Source: Albimonas sp963816545
GTDB taxonomy: Bacteria > Pseudomonadota > Alphaproteobacteria > Rhodobacterales > Rhodobacteraceae
NCBI GenBank assembly: GCA_963816545.1
Contig: CAWFLE010000016.1
Location: forward strand, 3,954-67,953
Length of the DNA stretch: 64,000 nucleotides
Direction of reading: 5' to 3'
The notes under the pieces are model-generated. The model saw nothing but the letters and a program-made list of their open reading frames with translations, did no database searches and was not told the origin of the DNA. The position numbers were made by a program, and so were the translations under genes. Below are positions 49,132 through 58,551 of the stretch, in pieces. Numbering within the stretch: position 1 is the stretch's first letter; every line of letters starts with the position of its first letter.

Positions 49132-49158
49132 TCGCGAGCCCCCGAACCGCGTTCAGGC

Positions 49159-49193
49159 GCGCGTCCCGGTCCGCCGGGGCGCGCTTTTCTTTT
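49159..49193 (+). terminator. Intrinsic terminator
   Basis: 11-bp stem GCGCGTCCCGG / CCGGGGCGCGC (one G-T wobble), 4-nt loop, followed by TTTTCTTTT. It begins 28 bp after the stop of the VPLPA-CTERM gene and may also serve the converging gene. Confidence 0.85.
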
Positions 49194-49222
49194 CAGCCTC
49201 CCGGCGGCCGCAGGGAACGGGC

Positions 49223-51865
49223 TCAGCCCGCCGCCTGAAGCGCCGTACGCCGCGCGGGCCCGCGGATATGGGCGGCGAAGGCGTCGAGATCGGCCTCGGT
49301 CGCCATCTCGCCGTACCACTGGGTCGGCGCCGGCTCGAACCCGTGCAGGGCCGCGAGCTCCGCGATCCGGTCCGCGTCCGCCAGCGAGAGCTGCGAGCCG
49401 AGGCTGTAGTCCCGCGTCTCCCCCGCCAGCGCCAGCAGCATCGTCTCGCCGAGGCAGCCCCAGCACAGGTTCTGCGGCAGCGTCTGGAACGGGCCGAGGT
49501 CGATCTCGAAGGGCGGGCGCACCAGCCCGCCGTCGAAGGCCAGCACCCCGCGCCCGGCGAGATCGGCGCGCGCCACGTTCGGCGGACGCGCCACGTCGCA
49601 CACCAGCGTGCCCGGCCGCAGCGCCGACGGGTCCACCAGCGTGACCTCCGAGGAGGTCGCCACCAGCACCACGTCCGCCTGGCGCAGCGCCTGCTCGAGA
49701 TCCGTGGTGGCTTGGAGCGGGCGCGGCTCGCCCCGCAGCACGAAGCCGAGCGACAGCCGGTCCGCCACGCCTTTGTCGAAGCGCTCGCCACTCGGGGCGG
49801 CCAGCCCGGCCGCACGGCGCATCTTCGCCGCGAGCCGCCCTCCGGTCCCCGGCGCCGAGGCGGCGAGCGTGGCGCAGACCTCGTCCGCCATCCGCGCCAG
49901 CAGCTTCGGCGCGAAGGGGTTGCCCGCGTTGCCCACCAGCGTCAGCGCGCCGGCCCTGCGCGCCAGCATCAGCGCCGCCAGCCGCCCGATGGCGCCCGAG
50001 GCGCCCACCACCGCCACGTTGGCGTGCGAAAGGTCGAGCCCCGTCCGCGCCGCCACCCGCTCGATGGCCTGAACCGCCGCCACCGTGGTCAGCGTGTTGC
50101 CGCTGGTCACCGGCGCGCCGCGCCCGGCCACCGATTCGCCGCCGCGGGTGACGATGGAGGTGAAGGCGCCGAGCCCCACCCGGTCGGCGCCCGCATCCGC
50201 GGCCATGTCCACGGCCCCGCGGATCATCTCCACCGCCATCGCGCGCCCCGGCCCGCGCATGTCGCGCGGCAGCAGCGGCACGGACAGGATCATGCCCTCG
50301 GCCTGCGCCCCGGCGCGCGAGGTCACGGCCGGCAGCCGCCGCGCCACCCCCGGCCCCAGCCGGCGCACCCAGGCGAGCCAGTCCGACATCTCCTGCGCCG
50401 AGAAGCTGGCGAAGGAGGGGTCGGAGCGCAGGACGTCCGCCTCCTCGGTGTAGTGGATCAGGAAGGCGAAGCGCCTGGGCCCGTGCGCCTGCGCCGGCGC
50501 GGGGCGCGAGGGGGCGAGCTCGGTCTCCACCCGCGGATCGTCCGCCTGCATCCGCCGCGGGCGGGGGCTCGGCAGGTGGCGCACCAGCGCGTCGTAGTCC
50601 TGCCGCTGCAGGATCCCGCAGACCTCCTCCAGCGCCTCCATGGCCCGGTCGATCTCGGCCCGTCCGGCCACCAGCGGCGGCTGCAGGCGCAGGACGTGGG
50701 ACTCGTTGAACAGGGGCGCCGTGACCACCTGGCGGCGGTTCAGCAGCCACGAGGCGATCAGCGGCGTGACCCCGTCGTTGAGGCTGCAGAAGGCCATGGT
50801 GGCCGACAGCCCCGCGTCGAAGCGCCGGAACTCGATCCCGGCCATGTAGCCGCGGCCGCGCACCTCGCGGATCACCTCGGGGAAGCGGTCCTGCAGGTGC
50901 TGGAGCCGGTCGCGCAGATAGCGCCCGTTGGCCGCCACCGCCCGGAGCAGCGCCCGCCCGTCGGCGGTCAGCAGCTCGAGCGTCGCGTTCGCCGCCCGCG
51001 CCGCCAGGTTGTTGTTGGCGAAGGTGGAGCTGTGCAGCCGCCCGAAGCGGTCATCCCAGGCCGAGGGCCGGCAGATGCAGGCGCCGATGGGCATCAGCCC
51101 GCCGCCGAGCGCCTTGGCGAGCAGCAGCATGTCCGGCGCCTCGGGCGCGTCCTCGCAGGCGAAGAGGCGCCCCGTTCGGCCGAGCCCCGTCTGGATCTCG
51201 TCCACGATCGAGAGCACGCCATGGCGGCGGCAGAGCGCGATGGCGCCCTCCAGGTAGCCCTCGGGCGGGACCACCACGCCGCCCTCGCCCTGGATCGGCT
51301 CGAAGATGAAGGCGGCGATGCGGTCGCCGTCGGTCTCGAGCCGCGCCTCCAGCGCCCCCAGGTCGCCATAGGCCACATGCTCGAATCCCGGCGCGGGCGC
51401 CGCGAAGTCCCGCTGGTAGATCGGCTTGCCGGTGGCCGAGAGCGCCCCCAGCGTCTTGCCGTGGAAGCCGTTGCGGGTGGAGAGGATCAGGTCGTGGCCC
51501 GTGCGGACGCGCGCGAGCTTGATCGCGGCCTCCACCGCCTCGGCGCCGCTGTTGGCCAGCGTGACGATGGAGAGGTCGCCGGGGGCGAGTTCGGCGAGCC
51601 GAGCGGCGAGCCGCTCGGCCTCCACCGGCCGGAAGGGCTGGACGAGCGAGGGCAGCCCCTCGTCCCGCGCGGCGGTCAACGCGGCCCAGATCGACTTCGG
51701 GTTGTGACCGAAGGGAAGGGCACCGTATTGCGATAGAAAATCGAGGTGTTCTCGACCTTCCACATCTTTCAGGAAACAGCCCTCGCCTTGGACCATCTCC
51801 ACGTCCAGGCCGAACGTTTCAAGAAGCTCTGCTCGGGCAGGATTAAGCTCGTACATCTTGATCAT
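49223..51865 (-). CDS. Class III aminotransferase fused to long-chain acyl-ACP reductase-like domain
   Basis: 880 residues from the ATG at 51865 (MIKMYELNP; an ATG 9 bp downstream is possible), intact. Residues about 1-430 are a PLP aminotransferase of the ornithine/acetylornithine type: VTLANSGAEAVEAAIKLARV, GFHGKTLGALSATG, FIFEPIQGEGGVVVPPEGYL, IVDEIQTGLGRTGRLFA (PLP Asp222) and LLLAKALGGGLMPIG (PLP Lys251). After a linker, residues about 470-860 match cyanobacterial-type acyl-ACP reductase: FLIHYTEEADVLRSDPSFAS, GADRVGLGAFTSIVTRGGES, APVTSGNTLTTVAAVQAIER, VAVVGASGAIGRLAALMLAR (NADPH site) and a Cys-containing NLCWGCLGETMLLALAGE. The fusion suggests acyl thioester to aldehyde to amine in one enzyme (inference). 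Confidence 0.85.
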   Translation of the reverse strand: MIKMYELNPARAELLETFGLDVEMVQGEGCFLKDVEGREHLDFLSQYGALPFGHNPKSIWAALTAARDEGLPSLVQPFRPVEAERLAARLAELAPGDLSIVTLANSGAEAVEAAIKLARVRTGHDLILSTRNGFHGKTLGALSATGKPIYQRDFAAPAPGFEHVAYGDLGALEARLETDGDRIAAFIFEPIQGEGGVVVPPEGYLEGAIALCRRHGVLSIVDEIQTGLGRTGRLFACEDAPEAPDMLLLAKALGGGLMPIGACICRPSAWDDRFGRLHSSTFANNNLAARAANATLELLTADGRALLRAVAANGRYLRDRLQHLQDRFPEVIREVRGRGYMAGIEFRRFDAGLSATMAFCSLNDGVTPLIASWLLNRRQVVTAPLFNESHVLRLQPPLVAGRAEIDRAMEALEEVCGILQRQDYDALVRHLPSPRPRRMQADDPRVETELAPSRPAPAQAHGPRRFAFLIHYTEEADVLRSDPSFASFSAQEMSDWLAWVRRLGPGVARRLPAVTSRAGAQAEGMILSVPLLPRDMRGPGRAMAVEMIRGAVDMAADAGADRVGLGAFTSIVTRGGESVAGRGAPVTSGNTLTTVAAVQAIERVAARTGLDLSHANVAVVGASGAIGRLAALMLARRAGALTLVGNAGNPFAPKLLARMADEVCATLAASAPGTGGRLAAKMRRAAGLAAPSGERFDKGVADRLSLGFVLRGEPRPLQATTDLEQALRQADVVLVATSSEVTLVDPSALRPGTLVCDVARPPNVARADLAGRGVLAFDGGLVRPPFEIDLGPFQTLPQNLCWGCLGETMLLALAGETRDYSLGSQLSLADADRIAELAALHGFEPAPTQWYGEMATEADLDAFAAHIRGPARRTALQAAG

Positions 51866-52381
51866 CCCAGATACGCGGGCGGACAACTACGCAGTACGTC
51901 TCTCGAGCTCCCGCGTCGCCCTGTGTGAAAGTCGCGGGCGGGGCCGAGAGGCTCGCGCAGGAGGCTCACGTCCGTACAGGTGGGAGACTCGATCAACCTC
52001 GTTAATGCTGGGTTAATTTTTTGTAGCGCGCAAGCGCAGCTAACCCATTGTTATAACAACACACATTCATTTTTTGTGAACCGACAACTCGGCGACTCAG
52101 TATTGAAGTCATCCTCCATTCATACTCGGTCCGGTTTTTGGGTTTTCTGCGGAGTGGGGCTCGCCCTGTCCTGCGGAATCTCCGATTCGGCTGCGGCCGC
52201 CCCTCGGGCGGCGCGCCTCCCGACATCAGGGAGGCGCCGCCGCGATTCGCGGGGGCGACTCCCGGGAAGAAGCGCCCCGGTCTGCGCCACCGCGCCGTCG
52301 GCCGCCGTCCCGCTCAGCCTCACCGAGGAGATTTCCGGCGCGAGAGGTTCTCCCCGCCGCAAGGTCTACGACAGCCGGAGC
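51866..52381. promoter_or_regulatory. 515-bp AT-richer region upstream of the fusion gene
   Basis: No gene recognised. Bases 52000-52140 are clearly AT-rich (GTTAATGCTGGGTTAATTTT, CATTCATTTTTTGTG) and include a perfect 12-bp palindrome TTGTTATAACAA (52048-52059), a candidate operator or promoter core for the minus-strand fusion gene. Confidence 0.5.
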
Positions 52382-53428
52382 TCAGTCGAAGAGCGCGGTC
52401 AGGTCCTCGCGCAGGAAGACGACGTCGCAGCGAAAGCTTCGCCCGGCCTCCACTCGGCCGGCCTCGTCGCGGGCGCAGGCGTCGTCCGTCCGGTCAGGCT
52501 GCGGCCGGTCACGGGGAGAGGGCTCCGAGGCCTGCGCGGCCCGGAGCGCGGCGAGGCGGCGGCGCTCCGCGGCGGCGGCCTCCTGCGTCTCGGCCCGCAA
52601 TGCCCCGAGGCTCGCGGCGTTGAGCAGGCCGCTCGCGTGGTGGCCCCGCGCCCTCTGCCAGTCCTCGAGCGCGGCCCGGGTTCGGGGGCCGAAGGAGCCG
52701 TCGAGCGCGCCCGGCGGAAAGCCCGCGACCCGGAGCCGGAGCTGGACGTCCCGCCGATCCGCCCGCCCGAGGTCGAGCGCGGCCTCGAGCCGCTCGAGAT
52801 CCTCGCGGCCGAGGGGGAAGCGGAAGAGGTCGGGATGGGGGTTGGCGCGGGGCGGGACCGGAGCGGAGGCGATCGGGAAGGGGGCGGCCTCCGGAAGCTC
52901 CGGCGCCTCGGGAGGGGAGAGCAGCGGCGCGGGAGGGTCGGACGGCTGCGGCCCGGCCGCCATCCCGGGCGCGGCGGGCGGGGGAGGCGCGAGGGCGATG
53001 GCCGCGGGCGCCTCGCGGATGGTGGGCGCGGAGCCCGCGACGGCGGGGGAGGTGGGGGAGGCGGGCCAGCTGAGGGCGAGCGCGGCGGCGCCGGCCCCCA
53101 GGGCGAAGCCGAGCAGGGCGGGCGGCCAAGGCCTGCGGTGCCAGAAGCGCGTCCTGTAGGTCCGGGCCGAAAGGCGGCCGGTCGGCTTGGGGCGGGGGGG
53201 CCGCGGCAGGCTGCCGGCAACCCCCCGGCGCCCTGGCCGGACCGGGCCGCCCGCCAGCGCCTCGCGCCGGCGGCGGGCCTCGGCGATGCGCTCGGCGAGC
53301 GGGGGCTCAGGGGGGTGGGCGGGGTCGTGGCCCTGCGCGGCTTCGGCCGCTCCGGAGGGCGCCGGGCGGAGGGGGCTGGACGGCTCGGGGTCTGCATCCT
53401 GCATATGCCGCTCGACATCTTCGACCAC
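52382..53428 (-). CDS. Membrane-anchored protein with peptidoglycan-binding-like domain
   Basis: 348 residues from GTG at 53428, intact. A cytoplasmic Pro/Arg-rich N-terminus (about 1-95), one transmembrane helix (ALLGFALGAGAAALALSWPA), a Pro/Ala-rich linker (about 125-200), then a PG_binding_1-like fold (about 200-290): DVQLRLRVAGFPPGALDGSF then GPRTRAALEDWQRARG. The end is rich in Arg/Asp with a Cys pair (DDACARDEAGR, SFRCDVVFLREDLTALFD). It may sit in the inner membrane and contact peptidoglycan. A decayed copy lies at 47552-47872. Confidence 0.8.
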   Translation of the reverse strand: MVEDVERHMQDADPEPSSPLRPAPSGAAEAAQGHDPAHPPEPPLAERIAEARRRREALAGGPVRPGRRGVAGSLPRPPRPKPTGRLSARTYRTRFWHRRPWPPALLGFALGAGAAALALSWPASPTSPAVAGSAPTIREAPAAIALAPPPPAAPGMAAGPQPSDPPAPLLSPPEAPELPEAAPFPIASAPVPPRANPHPDLFRFPLGREDLERLEAALDLGRADRRDVQLRLRVAGFPPGALDGSFGPRTRAALEDWQRARGHHASGLLNAASLGALRAETQEAAAAERRRLAALRAAQASEPSPRDRPQPDRTDDACARDEAGRVEAGRSFRCDVVFLREDLTALFD

Positions 53429-53649
53429 GCGTCGATGGTAGCGCGGTCAGTCGGTTGGCCAATGAACGGGGCGGCGGGGGCGCAGGTCGCGGGGGAGGCC
53501 GGCTTCCGCGGGACGCCTTCATCGCCGCCCATGTCGCGGAACATGCCGCCCGGCTGATGTGCCGGGCTCTCGTGAGCGCGAGCTGGTTTCGCGCGCGTTT
53601 TCGGTATGCTCGATAAGGCGCTGGAGGAGCTAGGCGAGCGCCAGGCGTT

Positions 53650-53961
53650 CGCGACGCGCTGCCGGAGGGGCGGGTGGAGATGGCGTGGAGCGTCTCGAAG
53701 GACCCGTCGCCGGAGCTTCGCATCTCGTGGCGGGAAAGCGGCGTCCCCGGTCTCGCTCCGCCTCGGCGCCGGGGGTTCGGGACAACCATGATCGAGCGCG
53801 CCCTCGCGGCGAACGGCGGTCGGGGCGAGGTCGGCTATGGCGAGGACGGCCTTCGCTGCGTCGTCTCCGTGCCGCTGCCGCAGGCCGCGGACGGGATCCT
53901 GCCGGGGCTGGAGGCGCGCATCCAGATGTCTGATACGATACGTGAAAGCGGCTCGGCCTGA
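53650..53961 (+). pseudogene. C-terminal fragment of an HWE/HisKA_2-type sensor histidine kinase
   Basis: Only the end of the ATPase domain remains: EGRVEMAWSVSKDPSPELRI then SWRESGVPGLAPPRRRGFGT (the GFG G2-box) and TMIERALAANGGRGEVGYGE, GLRCVVSVPLPQ. Upstream sequence (about 53450-53650) shows no kinase frame, so the sensor and phospho-acceptor His are lost. The fragment ends about 35 bp before the IS630-type remnant, suggesting IS-driven truncation. Confidence 0.75.
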
Positions 53962-53997
53962 TCTGTGATTCCGTCTCCTGAAGCGGGGAGATGGAGG

Positions 53998-54705
53998 TGA
54001 GATGGGGCGAGCGCCCGACCCCGCAGAGCCTGTCGCGGATCCGGCGGCGCGAGGGGTTCTCACGGCAAAAGGTCTGCCCCACGCATCCGAAGAGCGACGA
54101 GGCGGCGCAGCGTCGCTTCGAAAAAGCGGGCTGCGGGCTGCGCTGAAGACCGCGGCCGAGGCCCATCCGGGCAAGCGGATCGCGCTCTACTTTCAGGACG
54201 AGATGCGGGTCGGCCAGAAAGGACGGCTGCGCCATCGCTGGTGGAGCCGCGGCCGCCGTTCGCCCGGGGTCCGCCAGGACCAGCGCTTCGAGTGGACCTG
54301 CGTCTTCGGCGCCGTCCGCCCCGACGGGGAGGGCGCCTTCGGTCTCGTCCTGCCCGAGGTCGGCCCGCAGGCCACGCAGGCCTTCCTCGACGCCTTCGCC
54401 GCCACGATCCCCGACGACGAGCACGCCCTCATGGTCCTCGACCGCGCCGGCTGGCACGGGCGCCAAGGCCCTCCGGGTCCCGCCGAACGTCAGCCTCGTC
54501 CCGCTGCCGCCGTATTCGCCCCAGTTCAACCCGATGGAGCGCCTCTGGCTGTGGCTGCGCGAGCGCTTCCTCAGTCTGCGCGTGTTCGCGGACTTCGACG
54601 CCATCGTCGACGCCTGTTGTCGCGCCTGGAACGCCGTCGACGACGATCCCTCCCGGATCCGCTCCCTCTGCCTTCAGCCGTGGATCGGGAAGGTCTTTGG
54701 ACAGG
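53998..54705 (+). pseudogene. IS630-family transposase, frameshifted
   Basis: Pieces of a DDE transposase: RWGERPTPQSLSRIRRREGF in one frame near the start, then AALKTAAEAHPGKRIALYFQ-DEMRVGQKGRLRHRWW (first Asp), DEHALMVLDRAGWHG (second Asp) and, after a shift at about 54460, LPPYSPQFNPMERLWLWLRE (Glu in NPMERLW) and FADFDAIVDACCRAWN. Shifts near 54115 and 54460. The N-terminal HTH half usually found in this family is not visible upstream, so it is truncated as well as frame-broken. Terminal repeats were not identified. Confidence 0.75.
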
Positions 54706-54714
54706 CGCGCCGGT

Positions 54715-55307
54715 ACAAGTCCATGTATCCCCGCGCGGCTGACGATGCGGCCGCCGTCGCGCACCCGGATGCAGGTGGCGTCCAGCCGGAAACAGGGCCG
54801 CGCCCCCTCGAGCGGGCGCGTCGGGAACGCCTGCACCCGCTCGTCGATCTCCACGCAGAGCCGGCTGACCTGGCTCTTCGAGATGCCCGTCCCGTCCATG
54901 GCGCCGACCAGGTCGATCCGCCCGGCCCGCCTCGACGCGCCGTGCATGCAGGCTTCCTGGATCGCCGCCACCAGCGCCTTCTCCGCCGTCCTCCCCGGCT
55001 CCAGAAAGAACGGGAAGCGGCTGCCTCGCCCGAGCTTGGGGATCGCCAGGTCGATCCGTCCGGCCCGCGTTTACCAGCCCCGCTCGCGGCAGCCGTTGCG
55101 GTGCGTCGCGCGCCGCCGAGCGGACGACGTTCGGAGCGCGCCCGTCGCAGCTTCCACCTCCATCAGCCGCTCCGCGGCGAAGGCCAGCATCTCGCGGACG
55201 AGATCGCCCTCCGCATCCTTCTCCACGAGCTCGAGAACGGCCATCTCCCATCGGTCATCGTCGTCTCCGGTCCGGTTCAAGGTCTCGCAACCCGATCCCC
55301 TACCGAA
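54715..55307 (-). pseudogene. IS256-family transposase, N-terminal part only
   Basis: Reading from about 55244: MAVLELVEKDAEGDLVREML then AFAAERLMEVEAATGA, after a shift near 55070 RAGRIDLAIPKLGRGSRFPF then FLEPGRTAEKALVAAIQEA, and in another frame GRIDLVGAMDGTGISKSQVS then RLCVEIDERVQAFPTRPLEG and CFRLDATCIRVRDGG. The first catalytic Asp region is present, but the sequence stops at about 54715 where the IS630 remnant begins, so two catalytic residues are missing. Its 5' side abuts the end of the GT-beta-propeller gene. Confidence 0.75.
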
Positions 55308-55384
55308 GAGCGGCGATGGCCGCCCCACCGACACCGTCGGCGAACGCGACCTCAGCTCCTACCTCGTGGGGCACAACCCGCCGT

Positions 55385-57599
55385 TCCCGAGCGATCCGCA
55401 GGCGCGGGCCTCAGATCCTCGACCACATGCACCTGCCGGCCGCCGCCCTGCAGCGAGGTGACGACGATCCGCCGGCCGTCGGGACTCGGCGCCGGGTGGA
55501 GGTCGCAGCGGAACGGGCCGCGATTTCGGGATATGCCCCGTGAACCCCGCGATCCGCGATGCGGTCCCCGCGCCCTGGTCGAGCTCGATCAGGTCGATCT
55601 CCTCCCGGTAGGGGGTGTCGAGCACGTAGCGGTCCGACTCTCCGGGAAAATGGCGGATATGCACGTTGGCCCCGATCAGCTCCGGCGCCAGGTCGCGCAG
55701 CTTCCGGCCCTCCGGCGCCGCGTCCGCATGAAGCGAGACGCGATCGAGCCGCCAGAAGTACAGGCTCGCGTCGTCGCGCCAGATCACGTGCGAGGTCGCA
55801 TCCGCCAGCAGCCTCAGGTCCCGCCCGTCCATGCCGCAGGTCAGGCTGACGCCCTGCCGGTCGCTCCAGCCCTCGCCCATCCGCCGCCAGCGCAGCTTGA
55901 CCGTGAAGCGCGTCCCGTCGGGCGAGATCTTGGCGTGGTTGAACCACCAGGTGAAGCGCCCAGCCGCCTGGCGCAGGCGCGCGCGGGGCGGCAGACGGCT
56001 CATCAGGAAGCGCACCGCCGCGTCGAGGCTCAGGATCAGCTCCGGCTCGCCCCCCTCCAGGTCCATCCGCCAGACGCCGTCGTCCGCGGGCCTGCGCGCC
56101 TCCAGCCGGGCCCCCGCGCCGCCGCCGCCGGCGTAGCCGTAGCCGGGCCGCACCGCATCGAGCCGCGCCATGTTCAGCGACAGCGCCGTTCCCCCCTGGG
56201 GGGCGAGCGCGTAGACCGGGCGCGGCAGCGTGCGCGCGGCGCCGGAGTCGAGATCGTGCAGCCGCGCCACGAAGACGTCTCCCTCGCGGTCGTTCCAGAC
56301 CATGCGCCGGGCGCCGGGAACCCACTGCGCCATCGGCCCCTGCTGCCAGCTCCAGGCGCGGCTCTCGCCCAGGATCACGGGCTCTCCGGGCGCGTCGGCA
56401 TCCACGAAGCCGACCTCGATCCGGTCGTCGGGCGTCATTTCGCGGTCTGCGAAGTCCATCCGGTGCACCGCGATGCGGCGGCTCTCGGAATCGAAGACAG
56501 GGATGTCATAGTAGCTGTGGGCGTGGAAGCGGCCCCGGTCGCTGCCGAAGGTGAGCTGGCGGACGCGCCAGGTCCCCTCCGGCGCGTCCGCCAGGCGCGG
56601 GGCGAAGACCTGCGCGGGACGGGCGGGCGCAGGGGCCGGGGCTCCGCGCAGCAGCGCTTTCGCCCGGCGCTTCAGCCGGCCTGCGCGGGCGCGCAGTCGC
56701 GCGCGTTCCCGCATCCACAGGACCTGCGCCCTCCAGGCCCGCGCCGGCGCGTCCCCGCGGCGCAGCGGGATCCGCTCCAGCGGCATGCGTTCGCTTTCGC
56801 CCACCAGATCCAGGAGCTTCTGGCCATACTCCACGCCCGCCGGGCTCGCCCCCGGCGTCTCCAGCCGGCGGCGGAGGGAGCGGGTCATGGCCGCCGTCCA
56901 CTTGTAGTGATGCACCCGCGTCGGGACGGCGAAGCGGAAGCGCGGGTCCGCGATTCCCGCGAACTCGGGCAGCGGCTTGCCGTAGAGCCACGAAACCGGC
57001 GCCCCCGGTTGCGGATGATGCCCGCCCCGGCCCGGACGCAGATGCGCGGCATACGCCATGAGCTTGACGGTGCCGTACCAGTTGTGGTGGCGGCCCTGGC
57101 CCACCAGGCTGCAGGCGACGTCCCCCTGCAGCGGGAACTGGGCGGCGAGCGGCCGATCGGGATCCACGGGCGCGAGCCGCCCCTCCGGGGCCAGCCGGTC
57201 GATGAAGACGCCGGGCACGGCATTGGCGCCGCGCGCCCGGCACCAGGCCAGAAACACGCCGAGCGGGGCCGGATACTCGTGGAACTCGTCCACGTCGGCG
57301 CTGACGATCCAGTCCTGCGGCCCGGCCACGCGATCCTGGAGTTCACGCCGCTTCTCCCACATCGTCTCGCTGGTGTAGGGGGCGACCCACCGCTCCGCCG
57401 GCGCGACGCCGCGCGCGGCCATCACCGCCTCGGCCTCCGCGAACCGGGGCGAGTCGGGGTCCGGGCCATTGAGGATGACATGCATCCGCGACGGCGCGAT
57501 GCCGAGGCCGAGATAGTGGTCCAGGAAATGCCCCAGCAGCGGCAGCTCCGTCTCCACGCCCGCGCAGGACACGAGGCGGACGTCGGCGAGATCAGTCAT
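55385..57599 (-). CDS. Glycosyltransferase (GT2-like) fused to a beta-propeller-like domain
   Basis: About 735 residues from ATG at 57599, which overlaps the end of the upstream sulfotransferase by 8 bp. N-terminal domain (1-250): DVRLVSCAGVETELPLLGHF, MHVILNGPDPDSP, QDWIVSADVDEFHEYPAPLG (metal-site Asp triad), TRVHHYKWTAAMTRSLRRRL, as in Glyco_tranf_2_4 enzymes. Then an Arg-rich linker and, from about 330, repeated beta-propeller-like blades: WRVRQLTFGSDRGRFHAHSY, RRMVWNDREGDVFVARLHDL, DGVWRMDLEGGEPELILSLD, FNHAKISPDGTRFTVKLRWR, VIWRDDASLYFWRLD (oligogalacturonate-lyase/TolB-like). A shift at about 55525 restores HPAPSPDGRRIVVTSLQGGG and VHVVEDL; the extreme C-terminus meets IS256 sequence and may be altered. 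Confidence 0.75.
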
Positions 57600-58551
57600 C
57601 GAAGCGGTATCCGTGCAGGAAATCATGCTTGCGGGTCAGCGCCTCCACCGCCTCGCGGGCGGCGTCCGGCCAGGGAAGCTCGTGGCGGGTGAGGTTGGCG
57701 CCGGGGTGGACGATGGCGGCGGCGCGGCGGATGAAATCCGGGTCGGGCGCGAGGTCCGCGAAGCGCAGCAGGCCGGCGATGCCTTCCTCCGGGGCTTTCA
57801 GGAAGCTCTCGTTGCGGATCTCCAGCCAGTCCCCGGGGTCGATGCGCGCCTTCATCGCAGCCACGCCCTCGCACAGGCGGGCGTAGTCCTCGACCATGTC
57901 GGACTGGATCTCGCCGGCGATGCCGCGGCCCTTCTCGGCCTCCAGCCGCCTGCGGAAGTCGGTCCTGTCGGGGGTCTCGATCCGCAGCCGGTCGTAGAGC
58001 CGCCCCTTGCGCAGGGACATGGTCGCCACGTTGTCGAACGGGTTGCGCAGGACCAGGATCCATTTCCGCCGGCGGCGCGGGGTCGCCTGCGCCAGCCGGT
58101 CGAGCAGGGACGGGTCCTCCATGACCCGCCGCACGGCCCAGTCGCCCTTCTTGTCGCCGATGACATGCGGCTGCGCGGCCCGTCCGCCGGCGCCGCCCTC
58201 GATCGCATAGGAGAAGCCGTTCCACCAGCGGCCGTTCCGTTCGAACTCGGCGCTGTTGCGGGCGATGAGGGCGAAGACCTGCCGCTCCGAGAAGCCCCGG
58301 TCGAACAGGCCCATGGCGTCCAGCTCGTGCGAGACGACCGCCCCGGGATGCGCGTCGAGGATCGAGCCGACGAGCGAATGTCCCGACCGCGGAAAGCCCG
58401 CGAACTGGACGAAGACCGCAGCCTCGGGAAAGCGGCCGGGACTCAGCGCCGCCTCCGCCGCGAGGCGCCACAACGGCCGCGCGCGATGGCTGCGCGAGGC
58501 GGCGCCGGCGAAGACGGGGATCGTATGTCTGCCTATCAGCGGAAAAGCCAT
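57592..58551 (-). CDS. Sulfotransferase-like protein
   Basis: 319 residues from MAFPLIGRHTIPVFAGAASR (an upstream in-frame start is less likely). VQFAGFPRSGHSLVGSILDA is the PAPS loop; ELDAMGLFDRGFSERQVFAL follows; KWILVLRNPFDNVATMSLRK is the 3'-phosphate motif. It lacks the heparan-type K-E-x-H-Y-F segment. It overlaps the GT/beta-propeller gene by 8 bp, so the two probably act together on one glycan. Fifth sulfotransferase-like gene in the window. Confidence 0.85.
   Translation of the reverse strand: MAFPLIGRHTIPVFAGAASRSHRARPLWRLAAEAALSPGRFPEAAVFVQFAGFPRSGHSLVGSILDAHPGAVVSHELDAMGLFDRGFSERQVFALIARNSAEFERNGRWWNGFSYAIEGGAGGRAAQPHVIGDKKGDWAVRRVMEDPSLLDRLAQATPRRRRKWILVLRNPFDNVATMSLRKGRLYDRLRIETPDRTDFRRRLEAEKGRGIAGEIQSDMVEDYARLCEGVAAMKARIDPGDWLEIRNESFLKAPEEGIAGLLRFADLAPDPDFIRRAAAIVHPGANLTRHELPWPDAAREAVEALTRKHDFLHGYRFDD

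Noticed and set aside
49268..51736. 822-residue plus-strand frame opposite the aminotransferase-AAR gene
   Set aside because: An antisense shadow of a gene with intact catalytic motifs.
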